Shown here piece after piece: positions 16,393 through 22,061 of a stretch of DNA of 32,546 nucleotides. The notes under the pieces are model-generated. The model saw only the letters and a list, made by a program, of their open reading frames with translations, ran no database searches and was not told the DNA's origin. This DNA comes from Gilliamella intestini (lineage in GTDB: Bacteria; Pseudomonadota; Gammaproteobacteria; Enterobacterales; Orbaceae). Position 1 is the first letter of the stretch, and each line of letters begins with the position of its first letter. The stretch is from the NCBI RefSeq assembly GCF_900094935.1, contig NZ_FMBA01000026.1, positions 1-32,546 of the forward strand. Reading direction: 5' to 3'. The position numbers and the translations under genes are program-made.

Positions 16393-17584
16393 TTTTGTTA
16401 TTATCCTGTGGTTTAGTGGTCATATTCATTGGGGTTAGATAGATGTCACCACCCTCTCTTGGGTTACGCTCTTCCAAATCTCGGCACTCATTCGGTGACA
16501 AAATCCCCCAGTTAATACCTGTGGCGTACGATTCATAACGTGATTTCATATCGCCTCGCAATAAAGCTCCTACATTGAATTTGGCATAAAACTGTCCTCG
16601 CTTTTCTTTATTAACCAGACCAACATTTATGCGCTGTTCAATACGTGTTAGATACGGTACTAATGAGTAGTTAACAAATCCCATACCTAGATTTTCAATA
16701 TTATTAAATGTAGCCCTATCAGTGTTTTGCACCATATGCATCGGCACTCGAAATATTCGGCATATTTCCTCTAATTGAAATTTCCGTGTTTCTAGAAATT
16801 GGGCATCTTCGGCAGACATACTAATGTTATTCCATTTAAGCCCCATTTCTAAGATCATCGGCTTATGTGCATTTGATAAACCCTGATGACGTTCTTGAAA
16901 ATTATCCTTTAATCGCTTGTACGCTTCATCCGTTAATACTTGGTCAGTTTGTAATACGCCGCTTGATACTGCACCATTACTAAACAGTCTGGAGCCGTGT
17001 TCTTCCGTCGCTAAACCAAGCCCTATAGCTTGCCGTGCATAACTAATTGGGCTAAGCCCGATTAAAGAATCCATTGAGAATGTGCGTACATGCCAAATTT
17101 CCTCTTGGGATAAAACATCACAAGAGCCGTCGGGGAATGTGACTTGATAAACAGGCTCCCATTTCTCATTAAGCTTGGGCTGTACGCTACCGGGCAAGAG
17201 AGGGAGTAACTCAACGACCTCACCGAATACTTTAACTTTGTAAGCGTAAAAGTTACCCCGCAAACAAAGGCAACCGATTAGATACTCCCAAAACTCCTGC
17301 GGTGTCATATAGTTATTTGGTGCAACGTACAAAAGCGAGTACAGTTTTTCTTTAGGTGCTTTCTTTCGCCCGTTATCGGTCGCTTGATATAAAAAACAAG
17401 GTAACATTCCAACCGATTCCGTTAGCACTCTCACGCAACCGAATACCGCCGTTAACTGCATAGCTAGGGCCGGGCTAACTCTGCGACCCGCGTAAGTATC
17501 TAGTGAAAGACCGATGTAATTGGGTACCTCTTGAGAGGTGGTAACGCCCTGCGATTTACGTTTAAATAAATTAAAAATATTCAT
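16370..17584 (-). CDS. Portal protein, HK97 family
   Basis: The 404-residue protein has the portal signature: V-F-G-C-V-R-V-L-T-E-S-V-G-M-L-P early (residues about 48-65), Y-L-I-G-C-L-C-L-R-G-N-F-Y-A-Y, then D-S-L-I-G-L-S-P-I-S-Y-A-R-Q-A-I-G-L, and a C-terminal N-I-E-N-L-G-M-G-F segment. Portals form the dodecameric DNA gate at one capsid vertex and dock the terminase. Start overlaps the terminase stop by one base. Length is normal. Confidence 0.95.
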   Translation of the reverse strand: MNIFNLFKRKSQGVTTSQEVPNYIGLSLDTYAGRRVSPALAMQLTAVFGCVRVLTESVGMLPCFLYQATDNGRKKAPKEKLYSLLYVAPNNYMTPQEFWEYLIGCLCLRGNFYAYKVKVFGEVVELLPLLPGSVQPKLNEKWEPVYQVTFPDGSCDVLSQEEIWHVRTFSMDSLIGLSPISYARQAIGLGLATEEHGSRLFSNGAVSSGVLQTDQVLTDEAYKRLKDNFQERHQGLSNAHKPMILEMGLKWNNISMSAEDAQFLETRKFQLEEICRIFRVPMHMVQNTDRATFNNIENLGMGFVNYSLVPYLTRIEQRINVGLVNKEKRGQFYAKFNVGALLRGDMKSRYESYATGINWGILSPNECRDLEERNPREGGDIYLTPMNMTTKPQDNNKNAKQKEA

Positions 17585-19101
17585 TATAAGGACCGTATTC
17601 CTACGTTTAGGATGTGATCTGATAAATTGTTTTCCAACTCATCTTCTTTATTTGTTACACCAAAAGCCATAGCTAACGCTTGCATTCCGTCTATCCGCCC
17701 TGTTGCTTTGTGCTTATCGAACTTCCTATTGTCCGCTTCATCCCTTGTAACAACAGCATTAGCGGCGCACATAGTTAATATTGGATGGTTACCGTGTCTG
17801 ATAGTTCCATTTAAAAGTTCATCTTCTAAAATCGACAAGGCAGGCGTCATATCTTTAAAACCTTGCCCAAACTTAACTAACGGTGGGTTGGCATTAATTC
17901 GCTCAAACTCCTTGATTAAAAAGTCAATGTGATATCTATCAAAGGCAATAGCAGAAATGTTGTATTCTTGGATGATTTCATCTAGCTCTTTAACTAGATA
18001 CTCATAATCAATAGATGCCCGTGGCGTTGTTCTTAAGTAACCTTGTTTAGCCCATACATCGTACGGCACTCTATCACGTTTTGAGCGGTCATGTATGCCA
18101 ACTTCTGTTGCCCAAAAATACGGGTGAACGTTCCAATGCCCATCACTTGTTTTTGATATAACAACGAATGCGGTTAGGTCATTCTTTTGTGATAAATCAA
18201 GTCCCGCAAAACTAATGATATCTTCTGACGTTGGTTTAGCTGAGCAAGATTCCCAAACATTGCGAGATACAAAAGGACTAACGACGGATACCCTTTGATT
18301 TAAGTTTAAATTTCTGAACTTGTTTTCTTCGCTCGGCATTCGATTAGCGGCATTAGCAAGTCGCTTCAGATCATCATAGGAACGAAACAAACCAAGGGCT
18401 GGGTTTGCTGCTTTCCAAGCATCTTCATCCAACACATCAGCGTTTTTTTCAGCAGAATAAACATGGGAAACAATATGTGGATCGTTAGAGTTTTTTGCAT
18501 CATCAAGCCACACACTAAATAAATCTGCATCGTTAGCCGCTTGTGTGCTAATTGCAATGAGTAATGGTGCTTTATGTGCACCCTGCGATGTTGTAATTGC
18601 ATCAACAAAATCGCTTCTTGGCCCAACTATTTGCCCTACCTCATCCAAGATAGCAAGAATTGGCGATAGTCCATGTGCCGTTTTTCCTTCAGCGGCTAAC
18701 GCTTTATATTCAACATTACAAAGTAAACCATAAAGCCGTTTTCCACTTGGTACAACCCTTACAATTCTTTGTAGTTCAGGGTTTAAATTCACGATTTTAA
18801 CTGCTAAATCAAAGACTATTGCCGCTTGTTCTCGGCTCATTGCACCACTTACAATTTGCGAATTCTGTACAGCTTCGGGGCCAACCAAGTGCGCCAATAA
18901 CAGCCCAGCAATTAAACCTGTCTTTCCGTTCTTTCTCGCAATACTAAGGTATGCCGAGTGAGTGCCGTGTGGGTTATCGTAGATTTCTAATATGAACTTT
19001 TTCTGGAAATCGGCCAATTGCATCGGCTCACCAAGATGTTCGCCATCGGGGACTCGGCAATATCGCTCAATAAAAGCAATTACTTTTTCACCTCTCGTCA
19101 T
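17584..19101 (-). CDS. terL: Terminase large subunit
   Basis: The 505-residue protein is the DNA-packaging motor. The ATPase domain has a Walker A-like S-I-A-R-K-N-G-K-T-G (residues 53-62) and Walker B I-L-A-I-L-D-E (148-154). The nuclease domain carries the expected acidic residues: D302 and D308 in FAGLDLSQKNDLTAF, D388 in AIAFDRYH, and D471 in GRIDGMQALAMAFG. This is the HK97-like terminase type that uses a separate HNH protein for cleavage at cos ends, and an HNH gene is present just upstream. AAGGTGG a few bases before the ATG supports the start. It lies eight bases past the small subunit. Confidence 0.95.
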   Translation of the reverse strand: MTRGEKVIAFIERYCRVPDGEHLGEPMQLADFQKKFILEIYDNPHGTHSAYLSIARKNGKTGLIAGLLLAHLVGPEAVQNSQIVSGAMSREQAAIVFDLAVKIVNLNPELQRIVRVVPSGKRLYGLLCNVEYKALAAEGKTAHGLSPILAILDEVGQIVGPRSDFVDAITTSQGAHKAPLLIAISTQAANDADLFSVWLDDAKNSNDPHIVSHVYSAEKNADVLDEDAWKAANPALGLFRSYDDLKRLANAANRMPSEENKFRNLNLNQRVSVVSPFVSRNVWESCSAKPTSEDIISFAGLDLSQKNDLTAFVVISKTSDGHWNVHPYFWATEVGIHDRSKRDRVPYDVWAKQGYLRTTPRASIDYEYLVKELDEIIQEYNISAIAFDRYHIDFLIKEFERINANPPLVKFGQGFKDMTPALSILEDELLNGTIRHGNHPILTMCAANAVVTRDEADNRKFDKHKATGRIDGMQALAMAFGVTNKEDELENNLSDHILNVGIRSL

Positions 19102-19109
19102 ATTCCACC

Positions 19110-19586
19110 TTAATGTATTGGAGTGGCAAGCAAGCCATCATCGTGTTTACCCAAGTATCTTCTAGCTTCTTGCTCGTTTTTATTATGATTAACTTGATCT
19201 CGTGATTCGCCGTTTGTTGCGTGAGAATGTATTTGCAGATTTCTTTTTTGTGCTGCCACTAATCGACCTAAGTCAGTAATCTGCTTATCAATTCGCTTTA
19301 TCTCGTTAGAGTTTCGTTCTTCGCCAATTTTTTTATTCTCCTTAGCCAGCTCTTTCCGTAATTCGAGAATTCTTAACTGGTTATTACATAAATCAGCACA
19401 TTCGATAAGGTCGGTATCCGTCCATAAATCTAACGATTTCGATTTAATGTTAGCATCCCAAAAAGGACGAGCTTTAGCCGTCAACCCTGCATGTTCTGGT
19501 GGTTCAATTGTATTTTTAGCGGCATTATCCATTGCCCTGATAACCGCCGTAGTGCTATCTGAGCGTGTTTTCTTTTTTGCGGTCAT
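19110..19586 (-). CDS. terS: Terminase small subunit
   Basis: I start at MTAKKKTRSDSTTAV because AGGA lies eight bases upstream; an ATG 93 bases earlier would add a hydrophobic stretch unlike any terminase. The 158-residue product has LTAKARPFWDANIKSKSLDLWTDTDLIECADLCNNQ, a pattern common in small terminases, then a coiled coil (ELRKELAKENKKIGEERNSNE). The small subunit binds the packaging site and recruits the motor. It is immediately upstream of the large subunit. Confidence 0.85.
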   Translation of the reverse strand: MTAKKKTRSDSTTAVIRAMDNAAKNTIEPPEHAGLTAKARPFWDANIKSKSLDLWTDTDLIECADLCNNQLRILELRKELAKENKKIGEERNSNEIKRIDKQITDLGRLVAAQKRNLQIHSHATNGESRDQVNHNKNEQEARRYLGKHDDGLLATPIH

Positions 19587-19727
19587 AATCAATCCTAAAA
19601 AAACTAAAAAAATCGGGTTAGCGTTAAAATGAATGAGGGTGGGCGGTTTGGACGACCAAAAGTTGTAGAAATTTACCACCCCTCCCCTTATTTATGATTT
19701 TTTGATAACTTGTTATAGAATAATGAT

Positions 19728-20066
19728 TTATTTTTTACCATCAACCCAATGCCCACCATAAGGCATACCGTTCACATCGCATCCTATCTCTACTCCTCTA
19801 TTCTCAATACGTTGTTTAGTGCTTGAGTGATGAGTACTACATAAGCCTTGATAGTTTGATGAATCCCAAAATAGCTTTTGGGCTTTCTTTATCTTTATTG
19901 GGTCTTTCGATATTAATGCTTGTTCGAGTTTGTGAGGGATAATATGGTCTACTGCTGTAGCAGGTTCGTATCTGCCTTGCTTCCTACACATAACACAAAA
20001 TGGGTTACGTTGTAGATATGTTAATCGGGCTTTACGCCATCTAGTATTGTTATATACGTTTATCAT
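19728..20066 (-). CDS. HNH endonuclease (packaging-associated)
   Basis: The 112-residue protein is a compact HNH nuclease with two zinc-binding CxxC-type pairs: C24-x2-C27 at the N-terminus and C76-x2-H79 near the C-terminus. The active-site motif is D40-H41-I-I-P-H, with N71 in DSSNYQGLC as the central Asn. It lies directly before the terminase genes. In HK97-type phages a protein of this kind works with the terminase to cut cos ends during packaging, so packaging is the likely role. Confidence 0.9.
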   Translation of the reverse strand: MINVYNNTRWRKARLTYLQRNPFCVMCRKQGRYEPATAVDHIIPHKLEQALISKDPIKIKKAQKLFWDSSNYQGLCSTHHSSTKQRIENRGVEIGCDVNGMPYGGHWVDGKK

Positions 20067-20075
20067 GGTATTAGC

Positions 20076-20537
20076 TTAATCACACATAAACTCTGTGCCG
20101 TTCTTAGGCGCAATCTCTTTACAATAGTATTTCTGCCAACCTTCAATTATTACTTTGTTGTATTCGATTGCGTAGGTGAGATTGTAATAATCTTGTTGAG
20201 AAGTTCTTGCAAGTCGTAAGGCTTGGATAGCAACACCGCCGGCGGTGGCACTATCTCGCTCGACGGATTCGACTTTGACGCGCAACTCGACAAGACCATT
20301 ATCGATATCATTACGTAAAGCATCTGTTTTAGCTTGACCATTTTTTATTGCCTCAATAATGTTTGATTCAATTTTTTTAACTTCATTATTATCTTGTATA
20401 TACTTTTCGTACTTTGCTTCAGCTTTATTTGCTCTCATTACAGCAAGCCTTTTATCTTGCCAACAGTTGTATGCAAAATAACTAACAAAAGCCAATATAC
20501 TAATCAACGTTATATTTACTTTTGACAATTTGAACAT
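20076..20537 (-). CDS. Rz: Inner-membrane spanin (Rz-like)
   Basis: The 153-residue protein has an N-terminal membrane segment (residues about 7-24, NITLISILAFVSYFAYNCW) followed by a long charged coiled coil (KRLAVMRANKAEAKYEKYIQDNN and onward). It ends with cysteines in a region meant for disulphide bonding. The Rz protein spans the periplasm with its outer-membrane partner and fuses the two membranes in the last step of lysis. The partner is encoded within this gene in another frame. It follows the endolysin gene, completing a holin, endolysin, Rz/Rz1 cassette. Confidence 0.85.
   Translation of the reverse strand: MFKLSKVNITLISILAFVSYFAYNCWQDKRLAVMRANKAEAKYEKYIQDNNEVKKIESNIIEAIKNGQAKTDALRNDIDNGLVELRVKVESVERDSATAGGVAIQALRLARTSQQDYYNLTYAIEYNKVIIEGWQKYYCKEIAPKNGTEFMCD
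20150..20341 (-). CDS. Rz1: Outer-membrane spanin lipoprotein (Rz1-like), nested in Rz
   Basis: This 63-residue reading frame lies entirely within Rz in another frame. It is real, not a shadow: it has a lipoprotein signal peptide (MVKLKQMLYVMISIMV) with lipobox L-S-S-C at residues 17-20, so the mature protein starts at Cys20. Mature residues include a P-P-P tract (EIVPPPAV) typical of Rz1 proteins. GAGG nine bases upstream of the ATG provides a ribosome-binding site within Rz. The fully embedded arrangement is as in lambda. Confidence 0.85.
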   Translation of the reverse strand: MVKLKQMLYVMISIMVLSSCASKSNPSSEIVPPPAVLLSKPYDLQELLNKIITISPTQSNTTK

Positions 20538-20605
20538 GATGAATCACTCAACAATAACGATACAAATAAAAACCAACCCCAGCCGTTGACATCATTAACA
20601 GCCAT
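20516..20605 (-). CDS. Possible tiny coupled ORF between endolysin and Rz
   Basis: The endolysin stop TAA overlaps an ATG (TAATG), opening a 29-codon frame (MAVNDVNGWGWFLFVSLLLS...) that overlaps the Rz start. It has a short hydrophobic core and three cysteine or serine-rich C-terminal residues. Stop-start coupling is typical of this operon, but no Shine-Dalgarno is seen and I know no family. It may only serve to pass ribosomes to Rz. Confidence 0.3.
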   Translation of the reverse strand: MAVNDVNGWGWFLFVSLLLSDSSCSNCQK

Positions 20606-21138
20606 TATTGAAGCGATGATGAAGCATAAGATAGACATAACGCTTTCTCCTTTTCTCGTCTGATTACTAAGCCATTCAGTACTTTACCGCCCGCTTTATT
20701 CCACCTTGGGAACTCACTACAAGCTGCTTTATAATCGCCATTGTTTAGATGTTTATACATTGTTGAAGTACGCATCTTTGTGCACCCAACATTAAATGTA
20801 ATCGAAGTAACGGAATCAAAAACAGGCTGTGGCAGATGAAAACCATTAGCGTAGCGATTAACGCACATTTCTGCTGTTTTGATATCACTAACCCATCTTT
20901 TGGCTATTTCCTCGTCTGTGTAAGCTTTTTGCTGAATGTTACCCGTTGAGCCAATACCAACCGTTAATACATTAGCAGGACAATAATACGGCTCTCGTGC
21001 GCATGATTCTGCATTACCGATTATTTCAAGCCCCGCCTTGCTCGTTCTGATTTCGTCTGAGTAATTAGCAATAACAATACCAATGATTACCGAAACACTA
21101 CAAATCGCACTCGTCGCTATTCTTGTTGTGTTTTTCAT
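20605..21138 (-). CDS. Endolysin, lysozyme with signal-arrest-release N-terminus (GH24)
   Basis: The 177-residue protein starts with a weakly hydrophobic helix rich in Ala, Ser, Gly and Ile (residues about 8-25), typical of SAR endolysins that are held in the membrane until holin triggers lysis. The lysozyme domain has catalytic Glu44 in GLEIIGNAES and Thr59 in LTVGIGSTG. The Asp usual between them is a Cys (C53 of YYCPA), paired with C46; this replacement is found in a known subgroup with CRxxPYxCP. It is a glycoside hydrolase 24 member that cuts peptidoglycan. Its start lies within the holin gene, overlapping by 41 bases. Confidence 0.9.
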   Translation of the reverse strand: MKNTTRIATSAICSVSVIIGIVIANYSDEIRTSKAGLEIIGNAESCAREPYYCPANVLTVGIGSTGNIQQKAYTDEEIAKRWVSDIKTAEMCVNRYANGFHLPQPVFDSVTSITFNVGCTKMRTSTMYKHLNNGDYKAACSEFPRWNKAGGKVLNGLVIRREKEKALCLSYASSSLQ

Positions 21139-21322
21139 AGTATTGCTCTCTCAAATTCTTTTTATGATAAAAATCTCGGCGTTTATACAACCAGTTAATG
21201 ATAAATGTCGCTATTGATAAAATAATACCGACAATAATGGCAATATCATTTAAGCTAAGCGCACCTAAAAGCGTGCATAAAACACCCCAGAAATAAGATA
21301 TCGGTGATGAGTATCTTTCCAT
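21098..21322 (-). CDS. Holin, two-segment type
   Basis: The 74-residue protein has two membrane segments (about 9-24, FWGVLCTLLGALSLND; and 25-45, IAIIVGIILSIATFIINWLY) with a short turn, followed by a strongly charged tail (KRRDFYHKKNLREQYYEKH). This is the layout of phage 21-type class II (pinholin-like) holins, which fit with a SAR endolysin. It makes the membrane lesion that activates the downstream endolysin. It is the first gene of the late operon. Confidence 0.85.
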   Translation of the reverse strand: MERYSSPISYFWGVLCTLLGALSLNDIAIIVGIILSIATFIINWLYKRRDFYHKKNLREQYYEKHNKNSDECDL

Positions 21323-21410
21323 AATTAATTCTTCTTGTTAGTTAATGATGTGACAGCGTACTAGCTAAATGTTAGTTATGCGTGTGTCTAGTTTTGCTGT
21401 CGATTCGATG

Positions 21411-21427
21411 TTGAGTGAATTACTCAA
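21411..21427. promoter_or_regulatory. Inverted repeat upstream of the holin
   Basis: TTGAGT and ACTCAA flank GAATT, a 17-bp perfect inverted repeat in the late leader about 90 bases before the holin ATG. It could be an activator or antiterminator site, or a short hairpin in the late transcript. No protein can be assigned to it from the sequence. Confidence 0.35.
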
Positions 21428-21437
21428 AATTTAGACA

Positions 21438-21460
21438 TAAAAAAACCGCAATTAAGCGGC
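21438..21460 (-). terminator. Terminator in the late leader (candidate tR' site)
   Basis: On the minus strand GCCGC-TTAATT-GCGG is followed by a run of seven T, a compact intrinsic terminator. It lies before the holin and after the candidate late promoters, the position of the terminator that a Q protein must read through. The only gene upstream on this strand that could need it is the antiterminator itself, which already has its own terminator. Confidence 0.65.
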
Positions 21461-21489
21461 TTCATTTAATAATTTTATTCGGTAATAAA

Positions 21490-21517
21490 TCTATAAAAAT
21501 TAAAATTTTTAGGTAAA
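21490..21517 (-). promoter_or_regulatory. Alternative late promoter
   Basis: Minus-strand TTTACC (21517-21512), a 16-base spacer and TATAGA (21495-21490) point toward the holin, starting transcripts about 25 bases before the leader terminator. It is weaker than the palindrome-based candidate nearby; only one of them may be real. Confidence 0.3.
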
Positions 21518-21522
21518 TAGTA

Positions 21523-21550
21523 TTGACTTTATTATAGGTTAACCTATAAT
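21523..21550 (+). promoter_or_regulatory. Strong rightward promoter overlapping a 20-bp palindrome
   Basis: TTGACT (21523-21528), a 16-base spacer and a perfect TATAAT (21545-21550) form a strong plus-strand promoter. The spacer and -10 lie within a perfect 20-bp palindrome (21531-21550), so a dimeric repressor bound there would block it. It drives the short toxin-like peptide and probably the ribbon-helix-helix-like gene. Confidence 0.7.
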
Positions 21551-21558
21551 TATGACCA
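21531..21558 (-). promoter_or_regulatory. Palindrome and divergent leftward promoter (candidate late promoter)
   Basis: The palindrome ATTATAGGTTAACCTATAAT also offers a TATAAT on the minus strand (21536-21531), preceded after 16 bases by TGGTCA (21558-21553), four of six matches to the -35. A transcript from here would pass the leader terminator after about 65 bases and enter the holin gene, like a pR'-tR' arrangement. Confidence 0.4.
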
Positions 21559-21620
21559 TCAACACGACGTTGATAAAGCAAACCCTCAGCTTTCGATGAG
21601 GGCTTAAGGAGAAGAAAAAA

Positions 21621-21674
21621 ATGAAATTTTTAATCATATTTCTTCTACTACTTGTAAGTTTTCCGGCTTTTTAA
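21621..21674 (+). CDS. Ibs-like small hydrophobic toxin peptide
   Basis: The 17-codon reading frame MKFLIIFLLLLVSFPAF is preceded by AAGGAG nine bases before its ATG. It closely resembles Ibs toxins of E. coli in length (18-19 residues) and pattern: short basic start, a run of I and L, then V/I-S-F, ending in an aromatic residue. Ibs peptides insert in the inner membrane and depolarise it, and are held silent by antisense Sib RNA. Here a minus-strand promoter and terminator bracket the frame. The plus-strand mRNA would start just after the TATAAT and has a 5' hairpin (ATCAAC-GTTGAT, 21558-21574) and one ahead of the ribosome-binding site (21583-21602). Short ORFs can arise by chance, but the combined match makes this a likely type I toxin. 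Confidence 0.65.
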   Translation: MKFLIIFLLLLVSFPAF

Positions 21675-21685
21675 GTAGTATCAAA

Positions 21686-21705
21686 GGTGGGGCGAAAGCC
21701 CTACC
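21686..21705. other. Stable GAAA-tetraloop hairpin
   Basis: GGTGGGGC and GCCCTACC pair over eight positions (one G-U) around a GAAA loop, 11 bases past the toxin-like stop codon. In the plus transcript it could stabilise or end the message; on the minus strand it forms the 5' hairpin of the predicted antisense RNA. Confidence 0.55.
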
Positions 21706-21715
21706 GATGACCTTA

Positions 21716-21744
21716 AATATATCAATTGACATTTAATAAATCAA
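21716..21744 (-). promoter_or_regulatory. Promoter for the antisense RNA
   Basis: Minus-strand TTGATT (21744-21739), 17-base spacer, TATATT (21721-21716). Start expected near 21709, directly before the stable hairpin, and reading through the toxin-like ORF in the antisense direction. Confidence 0.5.
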
Positions 21745-21753
21745 GGTAATTTT

Positions 21754-21942
21754 ATGGCAAAATCAATAACAGAAATTCAAGCAAAAAGTGACCAAAAACG
21801 AGGTGTTAAAGTAAAAGGCTTCAAACTTCACGTTGATGATATCGCATTAATTGAACAGGCAAGTAAAAGCCTAGACATACCCCAAGCTCAACTTATTGTT
21901 GATGCTGTTAAATTCTATCTTGATAACAAAAAAGCCTCTTAA
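21754..21942 (+). CDS. Small ribbon-helix-helix-like DNA-binding protein
   Basis: The 62-residue protein is rich in lysine at its N-terminus, then has a strand-like VKVKGFKLHVD and two helices (DIALIEQASKSLDI and AQLIVDAVKFYLDNK), the strand-helix-helix layout of Arc/CopG-type regulators. Such dimers bind palindromes, and the 20-bp palindrome at 21531-21550 lies upstream and could be its operator. AAGG lies about nine bases before the ATG. It stands alone on the plus strand between the toxin-like locus and the terminator. The family is inferred from pattern only. Confidence 0.6.
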   Translation: MAKSITEIQAKSDQKRGVKVKGFKLHVDDIALIEQASKSLDIPQAQLIVDAVKFYLDNKKAS

Positions 21943-21953
21943 TTGAGGCTTTT
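21931..21953. terminator. Terminator of the ribbon-helix-helix gene
   Basis: AAAGCCTC-TTAATT-GAGGCTTTT forms a perfect GC-rich stem with a T-run, overlapping the stop codon of the gene. By symmetry it may also work in the other direction. Confidence 0.75.
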
Positions 21954-21965
21954 ATAGGAGGTAAT

Positions 21966-21995
21966 GAAAAAGCCCTGTTATCTCTAACAAGGCTT
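21966..21995 (-). terminator. Terminator of the early leftward operon
   Basis: On the minus strand AAGCCTTGTTA and TAACAGGGCTT pair with one mismatch around a GAGA loop and are followed by a run of five T. It lies 66 bases past the stop of the last early gene (the antiterminator) and so should end the operon that starts at the Cro-like gene. Confidence 0.7.
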
Positions 21996-22061
21996 ATATC
22001 CAACTATTCGCGTCGAATATAGCACATTTATATCATGCGCCACATATAATTTCAAGCATTT

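Larger units (their letters stand above)
21575..21709 (-). ncRNA. Sib-like antisense RNA (candidate antitoxin)
   Basis: A minus-strand promoter with TTGATT (21744-21739), 17-base spacer and TATATT (21721-21716) predicts transcription from about 21709 leftward across the whole toxin-like ORF at 21621-21674. The minus strand then forms CCCTCA-TGAGGG (21602-21583) followed by TTTGCTTT, a plausible terminator. The RNA would be about 130 bases, the size of Sib RNAs, and begin with a very stable GNRA hairpin (21705-21686). Confidence 0.5.

Noticed and set aside
21726-21731. TTGACA just before the ribbon-helix-helix-like gene
   Set aside because: A good -35, but no -10 lies at 16-18 bases and the ATG comes too soon; the TATAAT promoter at 21545 is a better source of the transcript.
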